Numbered from the stretch's first letter, positions 1-10,725 are shown. The stretch is DNA of 64,000 bases from Gautieria morchelliformis (GCA_015179125.1 WHVA01000483.1:1-64000), one strand, 5' to 3'. Notes: generated by a model from the sequence alone, not told the origin. A program made the numbers and translations.

Positions 1-2
1 TC

Positions 3-1094
3 ACCGGTCACCCTGGTCGCTGGAGAACCACTGAACTAGTTGCTCGGAGTTACTGGTGGCCTGGGATGGGACGTTACATTGCAAAATACGTGAAGGCCTG
101 TGACCTGTGCAACCGGACAAAAACCTTCCCTGCTTCTCCCATTGGCAAGCTTCTACCAAACCGTATCCCAGACCGTAGATGGCAGGTTATGTCTGTTGAC
201 TTGATTGTAGAACTGCCTACCAGTCATGGCTATGATGCTCTCCTTGTTGTTGTCGATCGCCTCTCAAAGCGTGCACATGTCATTCCCACCACTTCAGATG
301 TAACTTCAGTGGGAGTTCCCCGACTCTTCCGTGATCATGTTTGGAAACTTCATGGGCTCCCTGAAGAAATCATCAGTGATCGAGGCAAACAGTTCATCTC
401 CCAGTTCATGCGTGAACTGAACAAACTTCTTGGTGTCAAAGTCGCCGCCTCTACTGCTTATCACCCCCAAACTGATGGACAGACTGAAAGGGTTAATCAG
501 GAGATTGAGCAATACCTTCGACTATTCATCAACCAGCGTCAGGATGATTGGTTCGAATGGATATCCTTGGCCGAGTTTGCCTATAACAACCGAATCCATG
601 CCTCAACCCAGACTACACCCTTCATGTTGGACAGTGGCCAACATCCAAGGCTGGGACTGGAACCAGTCCGGGAAACTCGACTCGAGGCCCTGGATGAGTT
701 CACAACGCGGATGGAAGTGGCCATGAGAGAAGCTCGTTCAGCCCTGTCCAAGGCAGCAGAGGACATGGCACGCTTCTATGACGTGCACCATAAAGCAGCC
801 CCAGTTTATAAGCTTGGTGACAAGGTCTGGCTCAATGCACAAAACATCACAACCACTCGCCCAATGAAGAAGCTAGACCACAAGTGGCTAGGTCCCTACA
901 CGGTTAATAAGGTGGTCTCACGAAATGCCTATGGTCTAAATCTTCCTGCATCCTTTGGTCGCACACATCCAGTGTTCTCTGTCGTCCTGCTTCGGCCATA
1001 TGAAGATGACCCAATTCTTGAACGTCATGCCCCTCCACCCCCCCCCCTGTCATACGGGATGGAGCCGAAGAATATGAAGTTGAAAGGATTCTAG
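3..1094 (+). CDS. Ty3/Gypsy pol: integrase, cut by the window start
   Basis: Integrase of a chromovirus-type Ty3/Gypsy retrotransposon, which joins the cDNA to host DNA. The frame is open from base 3, so the protein starts outside the window. The N-terminal HHCC zinc finger is visible (GHPG, then CDLCNR). The DDE core follows: D in MSVDLIVEL, D in ISDRGKQF, and E in the TERVNQEIEQYL stretch after AYHPQTDGQ. A C-terminal DNA-binding part ends in a proline run (APPPPPL) coded by a C homopolymer. The usual chromodomain continues in another frame (next entry), so this copy is either frameshifted or uses slippage. Its own LTR lies at about 2.1 kb. Family assignment is secure; activity is unlikely. 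Confidence 0.93.
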   Translation, partial: TGHPGRWRTTELVARSYWWPGMGRYIAKYVKACDLCNRTKTFPASPIGKLLPNRIPDRRWQVMSVDLIVELPTSHGYDALLVVVDRLSKRAHVIPTTSDVTSVGVPRLFRDHVWKLHGLPEEIISDRGKQFISQFMRELNKLLGVKVAASTAYHPQTDGQTERVNQEIEQYLRLFINQRQDDWFEWISLAEFAYNNRIHASTQTTPFMLDSGQHPRLGLEPVRETRLEALDEFTTRMEVAMREARSALSKAAEDMARFYDVHHKAAPVYKLGDKVWLNAQNITTTRPMKKLDHKWLGPYTVNKVVSRNAYGLNLPASFGRTHPVFSVVLLRPYEDDPILERHAPPPPPLSYGMEPKNMKLKGF

Positions 1095-1384
1095 ACAGCA
1101 GGATGTTCCGTGGAAGGTTGGAGTATCTCGTGCGCTGGAAGGGCTATGGAGCTGCCGACGATCTCTGGCTACCAGCAAAAGATGTCTCTGGGGCAAAGCG
1201 ACTCATTAAGGAATTTCACCGGCAGAACCCAGAGGCACCTCAGCGTATCTCAGCAGCCACATACATGTCCCTCCCTTTCCAGAGATTTCAGAACTTCACA
1301 GAACCTTCCAGGCAAACTCTCTTCGACTGGACAGCAGGCAGGGCTTCTACTCATAATGTCAAGGGTCCAGGACCCCAAAGATAA
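1049..1384 (+). pseudogene. Chromodomain and tail of the Gypsy integrase, in a shifted frame
   Basis: This frame starts just after the C10 run at 1038-1047 and codes EYEVERILDSR followed by LEYLVRWKGYG and a DDLWLPA segment. That is the ERILDSR...YLVRWKGY signature of a chromodomain, which targets integration to modified histones. It overlaps the end of the integrase frame and reads one base earlier. The simplest explanation is loss of one C (or gain of two) in the homopolymer. Programmed slippage is possible but not shown. The frame ends at a stop at 1382-1384. Confidence 0.85.
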
Positions 1385-1490
1385 GCGATATCGGCCTCCG
1401 CCTAACCAATTCATTCCGATAAGCTATATATCCCCTCTCCACCTGTGACCGCTCACTTCCACTGCATCGACCCCACCACATCCATCAACC

Positions 1491-2082
1491 ATGTCCTCGC
1501 CCGCTATTGAGCTTGTTGCCCTCCCCAGCTTCACCCAAAACCTCTCCGACCTGCCAAACATGTCACGTGTCGATCCCACCCTCCTGCACTTCTCCGGCTT
1601 CTCGTCATCCAGAGCAGCCAGTGAAGCCAAGCTACAAAGGTGACTGCCGTGATCTCGACGTCGCATGGTCTTCAAAGTGGTCCGTCAGCTCTGAGGACCT
1701 CACACCAGCGAACAGTCAGGCGCCCACTCGCCCTGCACTCGCATTCCTCAGACCCCGACACAGACGAGAGAACACGTACTACATCGGCGACCCTGTCTTC
1801 CTCAACGATGGAACCCCCCCGTGTGGAACCCCCTACACTTTCGAAGGCTGGGTGGGGCGACGTTTCTGTAACATGGCAGGAGAGCGAATACGTCGAGCAA
1901 GGTTCCGAGGGCCGCACTTGCCCATGGACCCCAATCCCCCTGAGCTCATCATTGACCTGCGTTACCAGGAAGGGAAGGGTCAGGAGAGATGGTGGTCCCG
2001 CCTGTGGCATACTTGGAAACGATGTCTCGGTGGATGTTGGGGGCTAGGTGGCAGCTGTGCTTGTCGGGACGACAAGCATTGA
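1491..2082 (+). CDS. Possible post-pol ORF of the same element (weak)
   Basis: Between the chromodomain and the LTR lies open coding-like sequence in several frames. One frame starts at an ATG at 1491 (MSSPAIELVAL...) and could splice at a GTGACT donor near 1639. Another long frame runs to a stop at 2082 just before a purine tract (GAGAGGGGGG, 2081-2090). No domain is recognised. Extra ORFs after pol do occur in fungal Gypsy elements, but nothing here shows that this one is translated. Confidence 0.2.
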
Positions 2083-2093
2083 GAGGGGGGTGA

Positions 2094-2488
2094 TGTCAGG
2101 GTTCACGCGTTTCCTTCCATAAGTTTCCGTCACCTTCCGTCACATGTCACCTTCCATCACATGTCACTTTCTGTCACATGTCACTTTCTGTCACATGTCA
2201 CTTTCTGTCACATGTCACTTTCCGTCACATGTCACTTTCCGTCACATTCCGTAACTTTCTACAAGTTTCCATCTCCCCTATTATGTAAGCCTTGCCAGCG
2301 CTATAAGACTGTAGCCCGTGTGGTGGCGTTTCCTCAGCTTGATCTCTGAGGATACCCACTACACAGGCAAGTCCCCATGTATCTATCGTTGGTAGAGTTA
2401 TAAACTGAGGATACCCACTACACAGTTGGTCATTGTCCTAGTATCGGCTCTTATCTCCTTGAGTATCTTTGGTTGTGGCTTCGTCATT
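2094..2488 (+). mobile_element. 3' LTR of the Gypsy element (family H)
   Basis: Starts TGTCAGGGTT right after the polypurine tract at 2081-2090. It is homologous to a second copy at 63200-63497. Shared blocks include the start, GTGGTGGCGTTTCCTCAGC-like sequence around 2320, a 17-19 bp motif present twice (GGATACCCACTACACAG at about 2350 and 2407), and the TTGGTCATTGTCC block. The right end is approximate because the two copies diverge after about 2480. Confidence 0.75.
2127..2252 (+). repeat. Tandem repeat inside the LTR (about 17 bp unit)
   Basis: Repeated ATGTCACTTTCYGTCAC units, with a degenerate first unit and a shortened last one. The other family-H copy at 63.2 kb lacks this expansion, so it arose within this copy or a subfamily. 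Confidence 0.85.
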
Positions 2489-2629
2489 AGTGTTGCCCTC
2501 ACAATTGCAATGTCAAAACCCAATGTGCTCCATCGGACAGTAGTGTAGCCCACTGTGACACAATGCAGCACAGTGACCACAAAATAAATATTTACAATGT
2601 TATACATGGCACCACACTATCAATCATTG

Positions 2630-2870
2630 CAGTGTTTACCAATTTAAAAAAAAACATGATGAAAACCTAATGTATTCCCATGGTATCTGGTCAGTACCTA
2701 TAGCTGGGAAGGCAGTTTCAAACTCCATTGCACTACAGTGTAGTTCACTGTGATCCAATGCAGTGTTTTAACTAATAAAGACGTATTTAAATGCAGTGTT
2801 TACCAATTAAAACAGCACAATGAAACATAATGGATTCCAGTGGTATCTGGTCAGTACCCATAGCTGGGGA
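2630..2870. repeat. Imperfect tandem duplication (about 163 bp period)
   Basis: The block GCAGTGTTTACCAATT ... GGTATCTGGTCAGTACC ... ATAGCTGGG occurs at about 2630-2712 and again at about 2793-2870. It is AT-rich, non-coding and of unknown origin. The rest of 2489-3092 holds no gene that can be supported. Confidence 0.7.
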
Positions 2871-3092
2871 ATTCAGTATCCATTGTATCTAACCCATGCC
2901 TGTTTCACAGTGCTTGGAGCTGTCCTCAGGGGAACTCCATTCACTTCCATGTACCCTCAGATTCATCGTTGCTCACATTCACCCCCACACTGTCCAACCT
3001 GCCATTTGTGTGAACATGTAGCTTCCCCTGCCTTGCTCCCCACTGCCTCTGGGCCTCTTACAACTGTCAATGCCCCAGCTCGCATTCCATTT

Positions 3093-3308
3093 GGAACTTG
3101 GAACGGGGATGGAACTCGGAACAGGGATGGAACTCGGAACGGGGACGGAACTTGGAACGGGGATGGAACTCGGAACGGGGACGGAACTCGGAATGGGGGC
3201 GGAACTCGGAGCGGGGGCGGAACTCGGAACGGGGGCGGAACTCGGAACGGGGGCGGAACTCGGAACGGGGATGGAACTCGGAACAGGGGCGGAACTCGGA
3301 ACGGGGTC
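3093..3308. repeat. 18-bp minisatellite, 12 copies
   Basis: Twelve head-to-tail 18-bp units of the form GGAACTCGGAACGGGGAY with a few substitutions and no length change. Because 18 is a multiple of three, all six frames stay open, which creates low-complexity ORFs that should not be called genes. A related GGAA-rich degenerate tract lies inside the LTR at about 40140-40310. Confidence 0.97.
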
Positions 3309-3677
3309 GTTGATGCAAGGTAGTGACAAACCATGTCACCCCATTGTGAGGAAATAATCCACGAGTTCCATTGTTTGCCACATATAACTTTGCGCAGTTG
3401 CAAAGTCACCCAATTGTTTCACTTTTCCATTGTGCTCTAAAAGCTATCAAGTAGCTAGCCCATGTCTCCTCTTCCTCAGTAGTTGGCAAGGAGCAAGACC
3501 TGATTGCAAGGTAAAGCTTATACATGAAGAGAGTTAACTACAAAGGGAACAAGAGCCATTCTTCCTGTCAGACACATCAAACTCAATAAAATGGCCTCGT
3601 GCTGCTTGTATACAAGTTGAGCAGATAGGCTGTAACTACTTACAGTGGATTTGGAGGACTATAATACTAATGATATT
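3309..3677. other. Gene-free stretch beside the KDZ element
   Basis: No coding region was recognised. A 16-bp string at 3333-3348 (TGTCACCCCATTGTGA) recurs in inverse orientation near 63630, so part of this DNA belongs to a dispersed repeat. Confidence 0.4.
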
Positions 3678-5740
3678 TTAGTAGTTAGGAATGGCACGCT
3701 GCTTGCCCTCCACCCTCTGCTCAACCTCTTCCTTATACAATATCATCACTGAATGTATGAAAAAATCGAAGTTGAAGTCAGTCATCTGTCGCAGCTGGGA
3801 TTCAAATCCATCCATCCAGGCATTGAACTGCTCTCCCACCTCCGTATTGAAGGCACGACTGGCACGCATCTGTCCCGTGCCATCTCGCTCCAAGATGACC
3901 AAGTCTGGCTGACTGCCATTGAGGGGGCAGGATTACACCATTCCTGACAAAGGCGATCCGTGCTGCGGTGGTTGATGTAATGCCATGCGTCCACCACAAA
4001 CCGAGTGGTGGTGAGCCACAAGTCATGTGCATTCTGAGTAACAATATGTGCAAGCAATTTGCAGGCATTGTCATAGACAATGAAAGCCGGTCCGGCTTCC
4101 TCTGGTGGAAACCAGAAATTAACCAATTGCAGGGCCTGAGAGACACTCTCAATCTCATAACACTTTCCCCACCCAATGCGCATGCCACACGCCCATTGAA
4201 TGGTCTGGACGCAATATGTACGGCGAGCATGAAAGGTATGACCCAAGTCTGCTTCGGCATCCTCCTGGTCTGGCTGGCTATCAGGATCCCAAGGTCCACC
4301 CTTTTTAATACCACGTCGCACACCCTGAAAGGATGCCCATCCAAACCTCTGCTTCCATGCTTGGTGGATTGCCACATGAGCAGGCAAATTACACGTCACA
4401 GCTCCTTCCCCAGCAATAGGGCGTCCACACGTATTGATGCCACATACATTCTCATTCTCTAGATGCAGATGACAGAATCGCCCCAACCTATAGTTGACCA
4501 AAGGTTCCCGGAAACGGTCAATTGCACATATCTAACAAACTGAGCCTAAGTGACATCCTATTGCACTGGGCCCACACACTCACCCGATGTGTCAATGTTT
4601 TGCCATCCATGACAGCCATTCGCACCCATACCTGGACCCCTGCAGCAGCTGGTGCTGGTGCTTGAAATCCTGCCGCAAGGGGCTGCACTGTGTAGCCCCC
4701 TCCCAATGCCCCAGGGTCATCCACCTCAGCAAGTGCATCATCAGGAGTTCGACCAAGCTGCGGATCCTGCACATTATCTGACCGGTAATGCTTCTGGTGT
4801 GCACAGTCAATGCAAACATGGTCAAGAGACCCAGGGACAATGCCTTGGTTGCGTCCAATCAACCCAAGCAATGCTTTGGTCATATTGTCTGCACTTGGAT
4901 CTGGAGCACATGTGAAGATGTTCTCCAGCCCATGAGCGACAACCAAACGCCGGGTGAAGTGCTCAACAAACAGCTTGTGGCTCTGCTCATCTCGGAGATG
5001 CAGGGAATCCTGCAAGAAACTCCTGTTCAGAACATCTGCAAAGCCCTGCCAAGACGCCTTGAACCTGAAAATGGCAGCTTCTTGAAACTGCACAACCCGC
5101 CGCTCTACCCAGATGTTCTCGGTTTTTGAGACCCGCAAAAACTGAGTTTCATACTCCAAATGCTGAACACGCATTGAGGAAAGAGGGGATTGAGGGCGCA
5201 TCACATGGTCAACATGGTAGACAGCTCTGCACTGACGGCATCCAGCGACAATCAGGTGGCCCTTGCCCCATTGCATATTCTGCCCCAAAAGCGGCACAAT
5301 GGTGACAGTTTGATGCCGGGTCAAGGGACGCTGTCCTGGGCAGAAGCGGCAATTGAGGTGCGGCGTGCATAAAATGGGGTAGGGTGAGAACGTGAGTTTC
5401 CTTCTCATCTAGACAGCGTCCCAATCCAGAATCGCAAGGACTTGACTCAGTCCTTCACTGAGATGTGCAGTTACTCCTGCTCCTGGAGGCTCCCCTTCTA
5501 TATCCTCAGTGGATGACTCATCAACTCCAGGAGGTCCTTCTCCCAACCGGTCTGCGGCGGCTGACCTGGGAGGCGCCGCTGGTTCCTATTGAGTTGGACC
5601 ACGGCCTGCAGGCTCAGAATCGCAGCTAAAGTGTAGAAAAGCCGCTGAAGGGAGAGATCATCGGGGAAGTACACTGTCAGAACCAGTAGCAGGTCACCAA
5701 GAGTGGGGTGCATGGCCATTGAAGGTTGCGTCACTGTCAC
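3678..5740 (-). pseudogene. KDZ transposase with CxC5/CxC6-like clusters, broken
   Basis: DDE-superfamily transposase of the Kyakuja/Dileera/Zisupton class, common in Agaricomycetes. Reading on the minus strand, 5740-5498 gives a leader (TLGDLLLVL...). From 5408 there is a CxC5-like cysteine cluster (CTPHLNCRFC ... GCRQCRAVYH), then CIDCAHQKHY. A CxC6-like block follows (THRICAIDRF ... NVCGINTCGRPI ... CNLPAHVAIH), and then the transposase core (RTYCVQTIQWACG, FIVYDNACKLLAH, FVVDAWHYINHR, CNPAP). An intron of 52 nt at 4532-4583 (GTGAGT...TTAG) splices in frame. Three faults are visible: a stop just before 5408, a frame change in the leader near 5580, and a one-base shift near 3925 after which the frame reads DLVILERDG ... 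FDGFESQLRQMTD-like sequence to 3678. The usual C-terminal several hundred residues are missing. Class assignment is confident; the copy is dead. Confidence 0.85.
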
Positions 5741-6141
5741 CGGCCACGGTCACACAAGGAAGGATTACATGTGCGTTGAACTTCAGCCCTCCTGTAAGCC
5801 AGTTGTTCTTCTCTTCGTCATAAGTAGCTCACAGTTTATCTGGCTGATTGGAAAGCCAGGCCCCTCACCTTGACACTGCCTCCCCGACCGCGCATGGACC
5901 CTTCGCTCGTCTATCGGGAACCGCAATTGACACGTTGTTATGAGAAGCGATGTCATGGCTCAGTGGATGCATGTAAAGTCGCTGGCTGGCGGCTTGACGT
6001 CGTGCAATAGTGTGTATCTTTTCTGGCAGCGCTGACTTGTTTATCGTTTACCATTCCTTCCAGCGTCCTGCCAGCAACCCCCGGGTCTCCGCGCCTCGCT
6101 TCCAACACGCCCGGTCCCCCAGGGACACATCGGGCGAGGGC
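5741..6141. other. Gene-free stretch upstream of the KDZ remnant
   Basis: No recognisable coding or structural signal. It could contain the 5' end of the KDZ element, but no inverted repeat was found. Confidence 0.3.
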
Positions 6142-7130
6142 TTGGAGAATGCACGCAGCGGTGCCACGCCGACGCTACCTGGCGCGTTCGGGCCAGCCTC
6201 ATGCCCGGGAGCCGCGCAGTTGCGAGCGAGGGTGAGGGAGGCCTTGCCGTGGAGTTGCGAGCCAGGGTGAAGGAGGACATCGCACGTCCAGTCACGGATG
6301 CCGTCGCAGTGCGCGGCACTGCGACCATGACGGGCGCGATAACGTGGGAGCGGGAGATGGGGGGCCGGCGCGTGGAAGGCGTGCGGCCTGGCAGCCATGC
6401 CCTTTAGGAGGCCGCGCAGTTTGGGGCGGGGCGGGCACACGGGGTTCTGGAAGCTCGCAAGGGAGCTCTTGGTGTGTGATGAGAGCGTTGAGGGGCTTTG
6501 CCGCGGTGTACCTATGTCCCCCAAGGCTGCCACCCGATCCCGCACCGGCACCCACCCCCGCCGGCATTTCGAACTTCCACTCAATTGAGCCTGTCCCCGC
6601 AGCCGACCCCCTTGTGCTCGAGCGTGTGCTCCAATGCCCCTCTCCGCCACGCTGGCATGTCTGTCTGCCCGGGACCACGATTGGAGAACGCACGCAGCGG
6701 TGCCACGCCGACGCTACCTGGCGCGTTCGGGCCAGCCTCACGCCCGGGAGCCACGCAGTTGCAAGCAAGGGTGAGGGAGGCCTTGGCGTCCGTCATGGTG
6801 TGCTACACCGTGACGTGCGCGGTGACGTGGGAGAGGGAGAAGGGGGCCAGCGTGTGGGAGGGCGTGTGGCCTGGCAGCCACAGGTATAGCAGGCCGCGCC
6901 GCTGGCATTGGGGAGCGGACGGCACACGGTGCTCTGCAAGCTCGCGAGGGAGCTCCCGGTCCGCGACGACAGCGTTAAGGGACTTTCCGTGGCGCACGTA
7001 TGTCCCCCAAGGCTGCCACCCAATTCTGCACCTGCACCCCCGCACAGGGGACTGTTCTGCGTTCCCCAAAGTCATCTACGTGCCTACTGCGACGACGATC
7101 TCGAGCAGTCCTCGCAAACGTCTGACCGGC
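6142..7130. repeat. GC-rich block with two diverged tandem units
   Basis: The segment from TTGGAGAAYGCACGCAGCGG at 6142 recurs at 6681 (offset 539) with about 95 bp of near identity (GCCACGCCGACGCTACCTGG ...). A second shared segment around TGTCCCCCAAGGCTGCCACC lies at 6515 and 7001 (offset 486). The block is therefore a duplicated unit of about 0.5 kb with internal indels. It is strikingly richer in G+C than its neighbours. ORFs exist in many frames but none shows a domain; they follow from base composition. Confidence 0.75.
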
Positions 7131-7365
7131 ACGCAGGACTGCATGGTGCACGTGTTTCCACATGCGTAAGGGCATCGTGATGTACAGGCGGCCGTGTATT
7201 TAATCCTACCAATGAAATGTTTGCGGATTCCCTACTAATCAATCATCCAAGCTTGATGAACTGATGTCGCCCCTTTTCCTCTTCTTCTGTGCACCTTTTG
7301 TTTTCACACCCGCCAAGCGCCGCCTCTTTTTCCCCTGCTCACACTTCTTCCTGATCCGTCCCCCA

Positions 7366-8395
7366 TGTCAAGATTGGTTTTTAGGCGTTAATATCGTGTA
7401 TTAGTGAACACAGCGAATGCCCGAATAACTTGTGTGAATAAGTATGCCGTTCGGCGAATAGGTGAACCAATGAATGTTCACGAAACAAGAGGGTTGCCCA
7501 AACGGGGCTCGCCCTATCTACAGTCGTAGCGAAATAGCTCGCAGCACTTGATGACGTAACGTGCAAGATATCGTGGAAGGGCTGTCTAAGTTTCGACGGT
7601 CCCTTCGCTGGCGAAGGTGCTCCTTCAGAGCCCTTCGCCAACAGCACAGAAAGTAGTTTGAAGGCTAAGGTAACGAAGATGAAGTATGAGAACTCACCAG
7701 TGATGCCTAAGTCCTTGGCTGGTTGAAGATAGAAATCTTCAAGGAGAGGCTCAAGGCGATGATCACAGCGAGGTCAAGTTTGCACAAGATGGACGACGTA
7801 TGATAATTGAACTAGAGAATATACATGCGAATGTAAACTACTTATATCGAATGCTTGTAGGGCATCAGCGAATAGGAAAGAGGCCGTCACGGTCAGGGTT
7901 GGATAGGGGTGCGCAGTCATGATACTAGGTAGATGGAATAAACATACAATAGAGTGAGGGGAAAATGCGAACATGAAACGGTGGAGAGTAAAGGGGGCGA
8001 AGGCACTTATGGTCAAAACCATGTCTTGGGACCCGCATACACGCTACCCTGCACGGACTCTTCGTTTACTGGGTTGATCCTGCACGACCTATGGAAGGAA
8101 CGCCCTGCGAACGCACTTTGGCCATATGAACACCCAATGGGGTTGGATTAAGAAGATGATGGGGCTAATGATGAACCATCATGCCGGGTGAATGGTATCG
8201 GTCATATTTGATGGCGTGCCTGCTGGTGAAATGCGCGAGCAGCGAATAGCGGTTCGGAGGATGGGGCGAACAGCGAGTAGAGTGGACGTAGAGGAGGAGT
8301 GGTCGGTAGGTGCGGCAAACTCTGACGAAGATGCTAGGGAGTGACGAGGGGGAACATGGAGGTAGCGCGGTAGGAGAAATAAACCGGTCATGACA
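7366..8395 (+). mobile_element. Solo LTR, family C, 1030 bp, with 5-bp target duplication
   Basis: Begins TGTCAAGATTGG and ends GGTCATGACA, giving the inverted TGTCA/TGACA ends of a Ty3/Gypsy or Copia LTR. CCCCA flanks it on both sides (7361-7365 and 8396-8400), a perfect 5-bp target-site duplication. Two more copies are at 37330-38335 (same strand) and 22851-23519 (opposite strand, truncated). No internal retroelement genes adjoin it, so it is a recombination-derived solo LTR. It interrupts the 3' end of the gene at 8388-10391. Confidence 0.93.
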
Positions 8396-10391
8396 CCCCA
8401 CTGCTTGACAATTCCCCGTTTGAATCCGATGACCCGCCCTCTGCAAGACCGTCTCCCGCACATAGTGCCCATACGTGCTTCTTGTACCTTCTTGTGACCC
8501 TTTCCTTGAAAGCCGTCACCCTCAGCTCTGCGTACTGGGGCTTGAGGTCATTGCATGGGTCCTCATACATCCATAGTGAATCCACCTTCATAGCTTCCTC
8601 CATCGTGGAGTTATAGCTACTCAGGGTTGACGATCCCAAGTTCACGAGTGCCGCAAGTTCCCACTCCGAGATGGCATGTCTGCTCCACTGTCCTTCCCCT
8701 ACAAACAGGTATCAGGATGACGACCATATCATCCTGGCGCTCACTCACCAGTTCCAACCTTGAACAGGTTCTTGGCACGTGGGCGCTGCCAACCCAACTC
8801 AATCATGCCAGGACGAGCATGCTGCACCACTCGCCACCACGACATGACATGTGCCGCGTGGACATCCTTCGAAGCGATCTGCTCGACACGCGGCAGGTCA
8901 AGACGACGCCTGAGGTACTCCCCAACTGTCTCGCATTCTTCAGCACGTTGGACCAGCGGCAACCCCTGAGGTGTCTGAAGACCATTGTCCCTGCTCCTGC
9001 CGGTGGCCTGGTAAGTTCCCTCACCTCCCTCATCTGCCTGTCCTGGGGGTTTAATCTGAGCGTTACCCTCCATGCTGTTCTCCGGGTTCACCCGCATCAC
9101 ATCCTCCTCTGACCTGATGTGGTCCTGCAGAGGGGTTGTCACCTCCAGCTCACCGACAGGCTGAGTACCCGCAGGGCTCCTTCGTTCATGCAGTATGGGG
9201 AGCATCGCTATTCCCGTCTGCTCCACCATTGGCGGCCCGACCTGTGAATTGGAATGGCCTGGTCCCTCGGTGTGCTGCAGTGGGGCCACTGGGGGGGCGT
9301 TGTTAAATGCCTTACCCTGCGTCGAACTCAGGTTGAATGGCTGCACCATGACACGTGAGTTTTTCAATGTACATGGCAGGCGTGCCAGACTGACCTCCAA
9401 TTCCTCGTGTTCCCATGTCAGCGCCGCAGTCAGATTCCCTTCACACACTGTCACCGGGATCCAACCAGCCACTCGTTGCTCAAGTGCTTCGATAGGTTCT
9501 TCACCCAAGAGCTTCGGGCCACGACCAAGCCGTATCTTTCGATCGCCAATGTAGCGTGAGACCTCCCCACGCCGCACTATAGATGGTCAAAATACAATGC
9601 AGAATATGCACTGAAGTCTTACACTTGAGTGGAGAGCTGGTTTCCGCCAGCGCTTTCAAGACAGGTCGCGTTTCTACCTCAAGTACCCAACCGCCATCTG
9701 TACTGCTCATCGTGTACACAGGAAGGCACTCGCAGATGGTTTCCACCTCGAGGCTCCCATTGGAGTGGCCTTTGATTTCAAAGGCAACTGTCCTCTCTCA
9801 GTAAGAATAATACTTAATCCTCATAGTAGGGATAACATACCAGTACGTTCTACAGGCGCGCCTCGCTCCACTTGAGGGGTCAAGTGGAGCAGGGGAGACA
9901 TGTCCCTACGATGCGGTGGTGTGACTGGTGTAGGTCCTGCTAGTAGGTGATGTCGGTTGCGCAGTAGAAGCCAGGCAAAAACAAGTACATACCTGTTTTA
10001 GAGTGCTCACTGTCTCCCCATGTTACCTTTAAAATACTTTTGCGCGGTGGCAAAGTGGCTCCTGGAGGGTCCACGGCCTGGCCGCTGTCAACAAGCTTCT
10101 TGAGAGCGCTACCACCATTAACATGTCAGTACTCTATGCAAATGGATGTTTCATCGGAACGCACCCTGAGGCTTCAGCAGAAGATGCGGCTGCAGCGTCT
10201 TCCACAGCCTTTTCTGCAGACATTTTGCGTTTTTTACCTTTGCCGGCCTTTATGGTTGGTGCGCCAGCACCTGCGTTGTTGGTATCAGTGGCCCCAGCAG
10301 CATCACCAGTGATCACTTGTTGTAGGTCTGCACTGTTGCGATTGCGCGAGCTGCTGCGCGTCGCTGGCTGTCCTAGGGGCGGCTCTGCCAT
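8388..10391 (-). CDS. Six-exon gene of unknown function, 3' end cut by a solo LTR
   Basis: The product is not recognised. A model with five GT-AG introns of 44-56 nt keeps one frame: exons 10391-10165, 10108-9993, 9939-9841, 9796-9623, 9576-8749 and 8698-8388, giving 584 residues. The N-terminal part has a lysine-rich run (KAGKGKKRKMS). The middle carries ICECLPVYTM and a region rich in RRGEVSRYIGDRKIRLGRGPK. The C-terminal third is conserved-looking (LRRRLDLPRVEQIASKDVHA, WWRVVQHARPG, FKERVTRRYKKHVWAL). The last two residues and the stop are supplied by the LTR. Beyond the LTR the same frame resumes from 7360 to a stop at 7243-7245 with a strongly basic, nuclear-localisation-like tail (IRKKCEQGKKRRR, KKRKRGD). 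The gene was therefore longer before the insertion. It starts 421 bp from the divergent hAT transposase and lies 3' of the KDZ remnant, so it may be a transposon accessory gene. That is inference. Confidence 0.7.
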
Positions 10392-10411
10392 ACAGCGGGG
10401 AATTATAGTAA

Positions 10412-10599
10412 GTTAGAGTGTACCACAGTGCACTCTAACTCAATTTAAGTACAATCGGTCATTAACGGTTACCGTTGGAGGCCGCTATGGCTTACAATAA
10501 GGTATTGTTCATGTGGGTGGTGACCGGTGAGCACAAGAATAGATCACCGAGCGTGACTACCCTTCAGCGGTGACCACCAGTGTACACCACTGGGTAGTC
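10412..10599. promoter_or_regulatory. Two hairpins in the divergent intergenic region
   Basis: Between the start codons at 10391 (minus) and 10813 (plus) lie two inverted repeats. One has 10-bp arms (AGTTAGAGTG at 10411-10420 and its complement at 10431-10440). The other has 8-bp arms (GACTACCC at 10555-10562 and GGGTAGTC at 10592-10599) with further inner pairing. They could be operator-like, or MITE ends; their role is unknown. Confidence 0.4.
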
Positions 10600-10639
10600 T
10601 CGAGGTGAGTGTTGGCCGTATTACTCTGAGGCCGGGATC

Positions 10640-10725
10640 TAGGGCCCGGCTTGAGTTTTGAGAGCCCGAGCCGAGCCCTGAAGCCGTGGCTTTTGGGCGC
10701 TTACCCAGTATGCACTGTTCGGGTG
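10640..10725. repeat. AGCCCG/GGGCTT-rich simple-sequence tract
   Basis: Short tract of GAGCCCG/AGCCGAGCC words. The same word family recurs at 11540-11699, 12356-12425 and 13190-13325, marking members of one dispersed low-complexity element. Confidence 0.6.

Noticed and set aside
2820..3409. Long ORFs on both strands rich in NGDGTRN or PVPSS repeats
   Set aside because: They are only translations of the 18-bp minisatellite, which is open in all frames.
6010..7180. Many overlapping ORFs of 60-220 codons
   Set aside because: GC-rich composition suppresses stops; no domain, no consistent splice sites, and all frames look alike.
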